From: Pseudomonadota bacterium
Lineage (GTDB): Bacteria > Pseudomonadota > Gammaproteobacteria > Pseudomonadales > Moraxellaceae
Direction of reading: 5' to 3'
Length of the DNA: 47,715 bases
Assembly (NCBI GenBank): GCA_021833365.1
Contig: JAKBFV010000010.1
Coordinates: 1 to 47,715 of the forward strand
Shown here: positions 8,089 to 14,841 of the stretch, one piece after another
Position numbering within the stretch: position 1 is the stretch's first letter
Layout: the number at the start of each line of letters is the position of its first letter
Notes under the pieces: generated by a model
Database searches by the model: none
What the model was told of the DNA's origin: nothing
The model's input: only the letters and a program-made list of their open reading frames with translations
Position numbers and translations under genes: made by a program

Positions 8089-8090
8089 CT

Positions 8091-9629
8091 ATGAGCAAAC
8101 TCCCGATCAATCTCAATGATCTGCTGCGCCAGCGTACGGTCGAGGGCGAGCGCATCGAGTACAAGGCAGGGTGGAATCCAGATGCGATCATCCGTACCGT
8201 GTGCGCATTCGCCAACGACTTCGAAAACCTCGGCAGCGGTTATGTGGTGATCGGGCAGGATTGTGATGCCAATGGCCAACCTGTGTTTCCACCCGTGGGG
8301 TTGGCGGACAGCCAACTGGACAAAATTCAGCAGGAATTGTTGGCCGCCTGCCAGTTGATCCAGCCGCCGTACTTTCCGGTGTTGAGCATTGAGGAAGTAG
8401 AGGGTCGCAAGCTGATCGTGTTGTGGGCACCTGGGGGGCAGAACCGGCCTTACAAAGCGCCGGAAGCCGTCACGGCCAACAAGAAGACGTGGCGCTATTA
8501 CATCCGGCGCTATAGCAGCACGGTCGAGGCCAAGGGCGAGACTGAGCAGGAGTTACTGAGCCTGGCGGCCAAGGTGCCGTTCGATGATCGATACAACCAG
8601 TCGGCACGGATGAATGACCTGTCCAAGCCGTTGATGCAGGCCTTTTTGCAGGAGGTTGGCAGCACGCTGGCTGACGATGCGCCCGGCATGTCGGTCGAGG
8701 CTCTGGCGCGGCAGATGAACGTAGCTGGCGGCACCACAGAATCTCCGTGGCCCAAGAACGTGGGCCTATTGTTTTTCAATGAAACTTCAGAACGATTTTT
8801 CCCAAGCGTGCAGATCGATGTAGTCTGGTTTCCCGAGGGCGCGGGCGGGGACCGCTTCGAGGAAAAAATCTTCAACGGGCCGCTGGCACGGATGACGCGT
8901 GAGGCCTTGAGCTACATCCAACGCAACTACCTGCGCGAGACGATCATCAAACACCCGGACCGCGCAGAGGCCACGCGGGTCTGGAATTTCCCCTACGCCG
9001 CCATCGAGGAAGCCTTGGTCAACGCGGTCTATCACCGCTCCTATGAAGAGCGCGAACCCATAGAAGTGCGCATCAGCAATGAAGAACTGGCCATCTTGAG
9101 CTTCCCCGGCCCGGATCGATCGATTCGGCTGGAAGATTTTCAGGCGGGGCGTGCGGTCAGCCGCCGCTACCGTAATCGGCGGATCGGAGAGTTCCTGAAA
9201 GAACTGCAGATGACCGAAGGGCGCTCCACTGGCATCCCGAAAATTTTGAAGGAAATGGCAGCCAATGGCTCGCCCGCGCCATTATTCGAGACGGACGATG
9301 ACCGCCTCTCGTTCGTGATCCGCCTGCCGCGTCATCCTTTGTCTCTGGCCCCGACCGTTGGTGGGGGGGAAGTCACAGGGGAAGTCACAGGGGAAGTCGA
9401 GCGCCTATTGCGCTCCGTGGATGGCGAGATGTCTCGGCAGCAAATCCAGGCCGCGCTTGGTCTGAAGGGCGAAGAGCACTTCCGGACGGCGTACCTCAAA
9501 CCGGCACTAGTCGCAAAGGTGATTGAGATGACCCTGCCTGATGCGCCCCGAAGCAGTAAGCAGCGTTACCGCCTGACGGCCCTCGGGCAACGCTGGCTGG
9601 ATACACATTCCGGAGGCAATGAACCATGA
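8091..9629 (+). CDS. AlbA_2 (Schlafen-type) DNA-binding / GHKL ATPase-like protein
   Basis: The 512-residue protein opens with an AlbA_2 domain: GERIEYKAGW, then AIIRTVCAFANDFENLGSGYVVIG. The middle (about residues 290-410) resembles the HATPase_c_4 domain, with N-box-like EEALVNAVYHRSYEEREPIE followed by LAILSFPGPDRS and GRSTGIPKILKEM. A duplicated EVTG linker (about residues 424-432) precedes a C-terminal winged helix (LLRSVDGEMSRQQIQAALGL). Proteins of this layout are annotated as ATP-binding transcriptional regulators or RecG-like; several occur in defence and mobile loci. The natural target is unknown. It has a GAGGA ribosome site and lies in the island next to Fic (convergent). Confidence 0.8.
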   Translation: MSKLPINLNDLLRQRTVEGERIEYKAGWNPDAIIRTVCAFANDFENLGSGYVVIGQDCDANGQPVFPPVGLADSQLDKIQQELLAACQLIQPPYFPVLSIEEVEGRKLIVLWAPGGQNRPYKAPEAVTANKKTWRYYIRRYSSTVEAKGETEQELLSLAAKVPFDDRYNQSARMNDLSKPLMQAFLQEVGSTLADDAPGMSVEALARQMNVAGGTTESPWPKNVGLLFFNETSERFFPSVQIDVVWFPEGAGGDRFEEKIFNGPLARMTREALSYIQRNYLRETIIKHPDRAEATRVWNFPYAAIEEALVNAVYHRSYEEREPIEVRISNEELAILSFPGPDRSIRLEDFQAGRAVSRRYRNRRIGEFLKELQMTEGRSTGIPKILKEMAANGSPAPLFETDDDRLSFVIRLPRHPLSLAPTVGGGEVTGEVTGEVERLLRSVDGEMSRQQIQAALGLKGEEHFRTAYLKPALVAKVIEMTLPDAPRSSKQRYRLTALGQRWLDTHSGGNEP

Positions 9630-9723
9630 CTGTTGAGTCACTTCCCAACCTCACCCGCCTCCCCCGGTGTCAGGATAGTTGTCGCCCGCCGCGCGTCGGG
9701 TCAACAGCTAGGCGTAGTACAGG

Positions 9724-10812
9724 CTATGATAAGGCGTCAGCGTCTGTTGCATCAGGTATGCCCCCCGCCTTGACTTGCGACCATTTCGCCCCGCGTCCCT
9801 TTCCTGTTGGGGCGATCACCCCCTCGGCTTTCATGGCGCGCAGGATTACGCGTACCATGTCGCGGCTGATGCCGGGGCAGGCATCCTCGATCTCCGAGAT
9901 GGAGAAGGGCAATTGGCGTTTGAGAATTTCAGAGCGAACGCGGTCGCCCTTGGCGCCACGGCCGCGCTCGATGGTGCCCACGCGCTCTTCAAATTCCTTG
10001 TAGGCACGCAGCAGCGCACCCCAGAAGTAGTCGAGCCACGGGGCGATGTCGTGTGCGGCCTCGTGCCAGTCCTGGGAACTGGCTTCCAGCGTTTCGTAGT
10101 AGCTTTCCTTCGATTCTTCGAAGATGCGCTCCAGGCTGATGAAGCGGCCCACTGCATAGTCGAAGTGATAGAGCAGCTGCAGGGTGAGCAGGCGTGCCAT
10201 GCGGCCGTTGCCATCCGGGAAGGGGTGGATGCACAGGAAGTCGAGGATGGCCAGCGGCACCAGCACCAAGGGGTCTGCCAAGTGCTGATCCAAGGCCAAG
10301 CGGTAGCGCGCGATCAGGTCCGCCATCGCAATGGGGGTGAGGTGCGCCGCGACTGGTCGAAAACGGATGCGCGAGCTGCCATCGGGGTGACGCTCGACGA
10401 TGTCATTGTTGCTGGCCTTCCAGTGCCCGCCTGGTTGCGGCATGTAGCGGTACAGCATGCTGTGCAGCTGCAGGACCGTGCCCTCGGAAAACGGCATTTG
10501 CTCGCCGCTCTCATGGATCAGACTGAGGGCATCGCGATAGCCTGCCACCTCTTGTTCGGAACGGCTTTGCGGCGTGGCATTCTTGAGCACCAATGACTTG
10601 AGCCGGTGCGCGGCGACGACCACGCCTTCCAGGCGGTTCGACGACTCGGTGGACTCGACCACTGCCACTTGCCGCAGGTCGCTCAAGACCTCCGGCGACT
10701 GCGCCACGAAGAGCTGCTGCTTGCCCCTGTACTCACCTAGGGCGCGCAACGTCGCCAGTTGCTGCGCGTCGAAGCGCAGCTTGGCGAGGTAGTCTGGCAA
10801 GAGTGATTGCAT
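9724..10812 (-). CDS. Fic-family protein adenylyltransferase with N-terminal inhibitory helix
   Basis: The active-site signature HPFPDGNGRMARLL is complete (HPFxDGNGRxxR). The histidine activates the target hydroxyl and the GNGR binds ATP phosphates during AMPylation. An inhibitory helix motif [S/T]xxxE[G/N] appears upstream as SNRLEG, so it is a class II Fic with built-in autoinhibition. The C-terminal ~75 residues look like a winged helix (ISEIEDACPGISRDMVRVILRAM), the Fic-HTH architecture. I place the start at 10812 (MQSLLPDYLAKLRFDAQQL). A farther ATG at 10866 would lie among operator-like repeats and adds a poor Cys-rich stretch. The gene is convergent with the AlbA_2 gene, and the 94 bp between them hold no gene. 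Confidence 0.88.
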   Translation of the reverse strand: MQSLLPDYLAKLRFDAQQLATLRALGEYRGKQQLFVAQSPEVLSDLRQVAVVESTESSNRLEGVVVAAHRLKSLVLKNATPQSRSEQEVAGYRDALSLIHESGEQMPFSEGTVLQLHSMLYRYMPQPGGHWKASNNDIVERHPDGSSRIRFRPVAAHLTPIAMADLIARYRLALDQHLADPLVLVPLAILDFLCIHPFPDGNGRMARLLTLQLLYHFDYAVGRFISLERIFEESKESYYETLEASSQDWHEAAHDIAPWLDYFWGALLRAYKEFEERVGTIERGRGAKGDRVRSEILKRQLPFSISEIEDACPGISRDMVRVILRAMKAEGVIAPTGKGRGAKWSQVKAGGIPDATDADALS

Positions 10813-10837
10813 GCAGCAGCATCCGGGTACAAAAGAA

Positions 10838-10906
10838 TGGGGTAATGCTACAGCATATGAGGGCATTCTCGATATTCATTACCCCAATAAAACTGCAATT
10901 ACCCCA
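10838..10906. promoter_or_regulatory. Three TGGGGTAAT boxes upstream of fic
   Basis: TGGGGTAATG at 10838-10847 is matched by a perfect inverted copy CATTACCCCA at 10877-10886. A third copy, ATTACCCCA, lies at 10898-10906. The two copies in the same orientation are 20-21 bp apart (two helical turns), which suits dimers binding one DNA face. They lie directly upstream of the fic start. The Fic protein's own winged helix is the obvious candidate ligand (inference). Confidence 0.5.
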
Positions 10907-10962
10907 TATCCGCTGCATGCTTTGAGTTGATGTGAGTCTGTGCTGTGACTGCCGGATGTAAG

Positions 10963-11004
10963 TTGACACGATCCTGTTGACACGATCCTGTTGACACGAT
11001 CCTG
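10963..11004. repeat. Three tandem copies of a 14-bp unit beside an IS3 scrap
   Basis: TTGACACGATCCTG is repeated exactly three times (10963-10976, 10977-10990, 10991-11004), and a fourth partial copy TTGACAC starts at 11005. Every unit contains the -35 hexamer TTGACA. The array sits at the outer end of the IS3-type fragment and may have grown by slippage of an IS terminus. Confidence 0.8.
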
Positions 11005-11146
11005 TTGACACAGGAGGGTGCGGATAATTTCTTGGACTTGTTGACGTCGTTAACCCCAAGTGCTCACGGTACTCGATGGGACTGCGATAGCCAAGAGAGC
11101 TCTTGATCCGCTTCTCGTTGTACCACCGCATGATCGCTCGCGGCAG
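11005..11146 (-). pseudogene. IS3-family transposase, C-terminal fragment
   Basis: The segment reads PRAIMRWYNEKRIKSSLGYR, then SPIEYREHLGL, the characteristic end of IS3-family OrfB integrase-core transposases. Upstream in this frame a TAG lies at once beyond position 11146, and nothing of the DDE catalytic core is left. The downstream residues run into the 14-bp repeats, suggesting that the IS end is near 11005. The whole 343-bp gap between fic and hipB is thus operator boxes, repeats, this scrap and the hipB promoter. Confidence 0.7.
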
Positions 11147-11163
11147 CTATCGCAGCCATCTGC

Positions 11164-11192
11164 TTTCAAGAATAAATAAAGTACACTATAAT
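11164..11192 (+). promoter_or_regulatory. Putative hipBA promoter with overlapping inverted repeat
   Basis: A consensus -10 box TATAAT (11187-11192) lies 17 bp after a weak -35 (TTTCAA, 11164-11169). An imperfect inverted repeat (AAAGTAC ... GCACTTA) surrounds the -10 box, the position expected for an operator through which a HipB-like protein represses its own operon. The -10 is clear; the operator is inferred. Confidence 0.5.
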
Positions 11193-11230
11193 GGCACTTA
11201 TGTAATTTTTTGGCGTTAAGGGTCATAAAA

Positions 11231-11542
11231 GTGACTTTTAATCTCTCGACTTCCGCTGAAATCCTGCACGCGCTGGGTGTTCGTCTGCGCGAGCAGCGGC
11301 TTGCCCAATCGCTGACGCAGCGTGAACTGGCGCAAATGGCCGGACTGTCGCTGGGGGCATTGCGCAAACTCGAAAGCGACGGCCAGTGCTCCCTAGAAAC
11401 GCTGGTCCGCGTCGCGCAGGCACTGGGCTTGCTGGAGGCGCTGGACGATCTCTTCGTGCTCAAACGGCAATCCATCGCCCAGATGGAGCAGGTGGATCTG
11501 GTGAGCCGCCGCCAGCGTGCGCCACGTAAGAGAACATCATGA
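11231..11542 (+). CDS. hipB: HipB-like antitoxin, XRE-family DNA-binding protein
   Basis: The 103-residue protein has a Cro/C1-type helix-turn-helix: LREQRLAQSLTQRELAQMAG, then LSLGALRKLESDGQCSLETL. In hipBA modules the antitoxin dimer binds operator DNA and holds the HipA kinase in an inactive complex. I choose the GTG at 11231 because AAGGG lies eight bases upstream; a TTG at 11210 is possible but has no ribosome site. The stop overlaps the hipA start (ATGA). The C-terminal tail RRQRAPRKRTS is basic and probably flexible. Confidence 0.85.
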   Translation: MTFNLSTSAEILHALGVRLREQRLAQSLTQRELAQMAGLSLGALRKLESDGQCSLETLVRVAQALGLLEALDDLFVLKRQSIAQMEQVDLVSRRQRAPRKRTS

Positions 11543-12762
11543 AGCTGCTGACCGTACATTATTGCGGTTGGGGAGAAGACTGGCCGTTGGGACGGTTGGC
11601 CGATGACGGTCAATCCCTGCTCTTCGAATATTCTCCCGAAGCCCTGTCTCAGGGCCTGGAACTGTCGCCCTTGCACCTCAAGCTGCGTGCAGATGCCTAC
11701 GGCAGTTTTCCGACCCATTTGCATCGCCTTCCGGGCCTGATCGCCGACAGTCTGCCGGATGGCTGGGGTTTGCTGCTGATGGATCGCCTATTCCGTCAAC
11801 ACGGCTTGCGCCATCCCGGACCCCTGGACCGGCTGGCCTTCATTGGTGAGCGCGCGATGGGCGCGTTACGCTTCGTTCCGGCAAGCGACGCCGGCATCCG
11901 GGAGCCCGACTGGTCCTTGCTGGCGCTGGCCAAACAAAGCCGTCTCGCGCTCGCCGGCGCGGCGGAGGCAGCCCTGCGCGAGCTCGCGCTCACCGGCAGC
12001 TCACCGCAAGGGGCTCGACCCAAGGCCTTGGTGCAGTATGACGCAACGACCGGGCAGGTCAGCACCCGTCCAGATGCGCCCGGCAGTCCTTGGCTGGTCA
12101 AGTTCCCGGCGCAGAACGAACACAAGGAGGTCTGCGTCATCGAGCAGCTCTATGCCGAGTTGGCTCGTGATTGCGGACTGGATATGCCCGAAAGTCGCTG
12201 GTTCGACCTTGGCCATGAACTGGCCGCCTTCGGCGTCGTGCGCTTCGACCGGGAGGGTGGGCAACGCGTCCCGGTGCACAGTCTGGCTGGATTGTTGCAG
12301 GTGGATTTTCGCCTGCCCGGTGCCACCGACTACACCGCCTTCCTGCGGGCTACCCGCTTCCTGACGCGCGACGAGCGCGAAGTCGAGAAAGCCTACGCGC
12401 GAGCAGTCTTCAATGTGCTCTTCCACAACCGTGACGACCATCCCAAGAACTTCGCGTGGCGTCTCGGGCCTGACCGGCGCTGGCGTCTGGCACCGGCATT
12501 CGACCTGACCTTCAGCGAAGGCCCGATGGGCCAGCATCACCTGGACGTTTGCGGCGAAGGTGCCGTCATCGAACGCCGGCATCTATTGCGTCTGGCGGAG
12601 GAAGGTGGCGTCGCAACGAAACGGGCGGAGGAGGTCATCGACCGGATGTTGCTGCAGGCAAGCTCATTAGGTGAGCGATTTGAGCGTGCTCCGATTAGGC
12701 AGATGCTGGTGCAGCAGATAAAATCCACCATTGATGCCTGCCGCTGGCGCCTGGAAAGCTGA
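11539..12762 (+). CDS. hipA: HipA-like serine/threonine kinase toxin
   Basis: HipA kinases phosphorylate aminoacyl-tRNA synthetases (GltX in E. coli) and cause growth arrest and persistence. The 407 residues carry the N-terminal HipA block LPGLIADSLPDGWGLLLMDR and a P-loop-like segment TGSSPQGARPKALV. The catalytic loop is NRDDHPKNF (D and N of the NxDDHxKN pattern), and LAPAFDL provides the metal-binding aspartate. All key kinase residues are present, so the toxin should be active. The serine pair in the GSSPQG loop matches the region autophosphorylated in E. coli HipA. Translation is coupled to hipB. The protein target here is unknown. Confidence 0.9.
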   Translation: MKLLTVHYCGWGEDWPLGRLADDGQSLLFEYSPEALSQGLELSPLHLKLRADAYGSFPTHLHRLPGLIADSLPDGWGLLLMDRLFRQHGLRHPGPLDRLAFIGERAMGALRFVPASDAGIREPDWSLLALAKQSRLALAGAAEAALRELALTGSSPQGARPKALVQYDATTGQVSTRPDAPGSPWLVKFPAQNEHKEVCVIEQLYAELARDCGLDMPESRWFDLGHELAAFGVVRFDREGGQRVPVHSLAGLLQVDFRLPGATDYTAFLRATRFLTRDEREVEKAYARAVFNVLFHNRDDHPKNFAWRLGPDRRWRLAPAFDLTFSEGPMGQHHLDVCGEGAVIERRHLLRLAEEGGVATKRAEEVIDRMLLQASSLGERFERAPIRQMLVQQIKSTIDACRWRLES

Positions 12763-12793
12763 ATCCGAGATCGTGTCCCAGGAAGTGGTGTAA

Positions 12794-13042
12794 CAGAAGT
12801 TCATCCAGGAAGGTCGGGGCTATGTGACCTGGAATGAGCTGAACCTTGACCTATCCAAGCTGCAGCAGCGCGGCGAGTTGACCGCTGAAATGACCCAGCG
12901 CCACCTGGAGGCCAAGCCCAAGGCTGTACTGAACTGGGTCAGTCAGGTCTGGCCCTTCGCCCACGAGATGCAGTGCAGAAAGGCCGAAGGCGCCAGAGAA
13001 AACAGGATGAGAAAGCCACTCGTGCGTGGGATCAGCCAATAA
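12794..13042 (+). other. Unrecognised open segment, probable gene remnant
   Basis: An open frame follows a TAA at 12791 and reads QKFIQEGRGYVTWNELNLDL and onward to WPFAHEMQ. A GTG at 12824 could start it, but there is no good ribosome site. Reading upstream of the TAA in the same frame stays plausible (EIVSQEVV), so it could be a longer gene broken by one stop. After 12990 the frame enters the 46-bp repeat copied from the efflux gene, where the original end is lost. I do not recognise the family. Confidence 0.3.
12991..13036. repeat. 46-bp direct repeat, left copy
   Basis: It matches 14884-14929 at 44 of 46 positions, in the same orientation. In the right copy the segment encodes part of the last membrane helix of the efflux protein (TSGFLILFSLA on the minus strand). 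The left copy still reads L-I-P-R-TSGFLILFSLA but is cut on both sides. The homology stops exactly where the SDR stop codon region begins. Confidence 0.85.
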
Positions 13043-13769
13043 AGCGACCACCACCATCAATATGCAAGACTTCGGCATTCATATAGCCGTTGCTCAACAG
13101 CAAGATCATTGCCTCCGCGACTTCCTCCGGATACCCGGCGCGACCACCCGGCAATGTATCGCTTGCCTGCTTGAATATCGCGGCGCGACCCTCAGCACCG
13201 AATGAATCAAACAGTGGCGTCTCGATGAGGCCGGGCGCGATGACATTGACACGAATCGGCTTGAGTTCGAGAGCGAGAGCGCGCGCGAGCGCCTCCACTC
13301 CGCGGACGGCTGCCGCAACGACCGCTGTGCCGTTACCGGATGGACGGTCCGAATACTGGCCACCCGTCAATACGATCGAACCCGTGCGAGGTATCAGTGG
13401 CAGCGCCGCCTTGATGGCATAGAGTGGGCCCGCGATACGTTCATCGATCGCCACCAGCAGCTGATCTGGATCCGTATCGATCAATCGACCGGCCTGCAGG
13501 CCACCGGCAGTGATCACGAGATGATCGACCCGCGTCATAGCATCGAATACGGCTTCAACGCTTTTTCTGTCTGCGATGTCGGCGACCGCTATCTGTGCGC
13601 CGCCGATTTCACCAGCAGCAGCTGCCAGCTTCGCTGGCCTGCGCCCTACGATCGTGACGATCGCCCCCCTCGTTTTTACGGCCATGGCGGTGGCAAGACC
13701 AATGCCTGTGCTTCCGCCAAATACGACGACATGGGCGCCGTCCAGAGATGTTCGCGCTACGGTAGTCAT
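13032..13769 (-). CDS. Short-chain dehydrogenase-like protein lacking the YxxxK motif
   Basis: The 245-residue Rossmann protein has the cofactor loop GGSTGIGLA (about residues 19-27), a VADIADR segment for adenine binding and NAG-like ITAGG. The C-terminal PIRVNVIAPGLIETP and IDGGGRFIG are classical SDR. Where the catalytic Tyr-x3-Lys should stand the sequence is GNGTAVVAAAVRGVEAL, with Thr and Ala at the two positions, and the usual catalytic Ser region is TGGQYSD. A subgroup of SDRs shares this pattern and its reaction is unclear. It has an AGGA ribosome site, is divergent from the LysR gene and is probably controlled by it. Its last codons overlap the left 46-bp repeat. Confidence 0.85.
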   Translation of the reverse strand: MTTVARTSLDGAHVVVFGGSTGIGLATAMAVKTRGAIVTIVGRRPAKLAAAAGEIGGAQIAVADIADRKSVEAVFDAMTRVDHLVITAGGLQAGRLIDTDPDQLLVAIDERIAGPLYAIKAALPLIPRTGSIVLTGGQYSDRPSGNGTAVVAAAVRGVEALARALALELKPIRVNVIAPGLIETPLFDSFGAEGRAAIFKQASDTLPGGRAGYPEEVAEAMILLLSNGYMNAEVLHIDGGGRFIG

Positions 13770-13811
13770 GATAATTTTTCCTGAGTAAATGGGGCCAGAC
13801 GAACGTTATGC

Positions 13812-13833
13812 CATTCCAGATAACGCCGGAATG
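13812..13833. promoter_or_regulatory. Inverted repeat between SDR and LysR genes, candidate operator
   Basis: CATTCC (13812-13817) and GGAATG (13828-13833) form a perfect inverted repeat with a 10-bp centre in the 85-bp divergent intergenic space. LysR-type regulators usually bind dyads of this size between themselves and their target gene. The assignment is by position only. Confidence 0.45.
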
Positions 13834-13854
13834 CGCGATAATTGAATATAGGTC

Positions 13855-14784
13855 ATGCCTCAGGAGAATGACTTGGACTCACTTCAGGCGATGCGTTTGT
13901 TCACGCGGGTTGTCGAGTTAGGCAGCTTTTCGGCCGTAGCCCGCGAGGAAAATACCGGCCAGCCCACGATCAGCAAGGTCATCTCTGCGCTGGAGCATCA
14001 CCTCGGGGTTCGGTTGCTCGAAAGAACAACGACCAGCTTGACGCTGACCGGCGAGGGTCAGCGCTTCTATGAACGTAGCAAGCGCGTCATCGAGGAGTAT
14101 GCCGAGGCGGTAGCGGATGCACGAGGTCAGACGCTGCGCTTTGCCGGAACACTGCTGGTCAATGCGCCCGTCGGGCTGGGCGAACTGCGCCTCAATGCAC
14201 TACTCCTCGAGTTTCTTTCGGACTACCCCGAGATCGAAATCGAGCTGATTCTGAATGACCGCATGATCGATCTGGTCGAAGAAGGTGTCGACATAGCCAT
14301 ACGACTGGGCGACAACCTTCCGCCTCACGTCGTTGCACGCCATATCGCGTCGTCACCGCGGGTTCTGGTGGCGACGCCCGAGTACATCAAGCGCACACGA
14401 AAAGTCCAAAGACCCGAAGACCTGACACAACACGAATACATTCGCTATGCCGGACTCGCCTCCGGAAGCAAGATGGAATTTTGCCATGCTGCTGAAAAAG
14501 TTGTCGTCACGACCACAGGTCGCTATCGAGTCAACAGTTCGCTGAGCTTGCGCGAGTGCTTTCTCAAAGGGACAGGATTGGGGACGGCTCCAGCATGGCT
14601 GGTGCAGGATCTGATCGACACCGGTGAGCTGATTCAGCTGCTCCCCCAATGGCAGATGGCCTCTCAGCCCGCCTATCTCGTGTACCCGTCGCGCCGATAC
14701 CAACCCCTGAGGACGCGGGCCTTGCTGCAATTCATGGCCGGTAGAATCCCGAAATTGCCCGGGTTTCGTGACCCAGGGACTTAA
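13855..14784 (+). CDS. LysR-family transcriptional regulator
   Basis: The N-terminal winged HTH reads SLQAMRLFTRVVELGSFSAV, followed by QPTISKVISALEHHLGVRLL and ERTTTSLTLTGEG, the LysR signature of the CrgA/PecT-like subgroup. The effector domain follows from about residue 95 (GTLLVNAPVGLGELRL, then EGVDIAIRLGDN). The ATG at 13855 is possible, but the TTG at 13873 has an AGGAG six bases before it and gives the usual MDSLQAMRLF start. It probably regulates the divergent SDR gene. The inducer is unknown. It converges on the efflux gene, whose stop lies 57 bp away. Confidence 0.88.
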   Translation: MPQENDLDSLQAMRLFTRVVELGSFSAVAREENTGQPTISKVISALEHHLGVRLLERTTTSLTLTGEGQRFYERSKRVIEEYAEAVADARGQTLRFAGTLLVNAPVGLGELRLNALLLEFLSDYPEIEIELILNDRMIDLVEEGVDIAIRLGDNLPPHVVARHIASSPRVLVATPEYIKRTRKVQRPEDLTQHEYIRYAGLASGSKMEFCHAAEKVVVTTTGRYRVNSSLSLRECFLKGTGLGTAPAWLVQDLIDTGELIQLLPQWQMASQPAYLVYPSRRYQPLRTRALLQFMAGRIPKLPGFRDPGT

Positions 14785-14841
14785 GCAAAGCCTCTGGTGT
14801 CAGGATCCTGGCTGAGCCGACGGGCGGTCAGCGGCAGGGCT

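Noticed and set aside
10963-11010. CRISPR array
   Set aside because: The 14-bp units are directly adjacent with no spacers, and no cas genes are nearby.
10733-11131. 132-residue protein running from the IS3 fragment into fic
   Set aside because: Only the first ~45 residues are transposase-like. The rest is read through repeats and the antisense of the fic promoter.
9667-14806. Shared GGTGTCAGGAT at 9667 and 14796 as element ends
   Set aside because: An 11-bp match is expected by chance many times in 47 kb, and the flanks show no further similarity.
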